A model generated the notes under the pieces. The model ran no database searches, had not been told where the DNA came from, and saw nothing but the letters and a program-made list of their open reading frames with translations. Below are positions 5,486 through 5,491 of a stretch of 5,491 nt of DNA, piece after piece. The translations under genes and the position numbers were made by a program. This DNA comes from Candidatus Baldrarchaeota archaeon (GTDB lineage Archaea; Asgardarchaeota; Baldrarchaeia; Baldrarchaeales; DXJG01): assembly GCA_030587435.1 (NCBI GenBank), contig JAUQZC010000040.1, positions 1-5,491 of the forward strand, in the 5' to 3' direction. Positions within the stretch are counted from its first letter, which is position 1. Each line of letters starts with the position of its first letter.

Positions 5486-5491
5486 CCAACT

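Overview
The window looks archaeal and carries all its convincing genes on the minus strand. The archaeal signs are TATA boxes of the TTTATATA/TTTAAATA type with purine/A-rich BRE-like bases upstream, Shine-Dalgarno sites complementary to the archaeal 16S 3' end (GGTGATGA before panB, AGGAGGGG before ecfT), a TTG and a GTG start, and T-rich sequence in place of hairpin terminators. I cannot fix the lineage; a Thermoproteota/Bathyarchaeia-like archaeon is a guess.

In transcription order (high to low coordinates): a 120-residue protein of unknown function (5086-5448) is followed by a roughly 580-base AT-rich gap. The right part of that gap has no clear gene; its left part holds a promoter. An operon follows: a 39-residue single-helix membrane protein (4386-4505), a fused double ATPase of the energy-coupling factor (ECF) type (2598-4361), and the transmembrane coupling protein EcfT (1719-2597), whose TTG start abuts the ATPase stop codon. 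After a 174-195 base gap with its own strong promoter comes a polytopic membrane protein (840-1523, or to 1544), best read as the ECF substrate-binding S component. Last is panB (1-746, cut by the left edge), encoding ketopantoate hydroxymethyltransferase of coenzyme A synthesis.

Together the ATPase, EcfT and the candidate S component would form a complete ECF vitamin- or micronutrient-uptake transporter. The most interesting signal is regulatory: the palindrome TGTACA occurs four times, always in the non-coding DNA in front of either the ATPase/EcfT operon or the separate S-component gene. In both promoters one copy lies at or just past the predicted transcription start. This suggests that one repressor-like regulator controls both transcription units, and it supports the S component as the partner of this ECF module. 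The substrate is unknown. panB next door makes a pantothenate-related compound a hypothesis, but adjacency alone is weak evidence.
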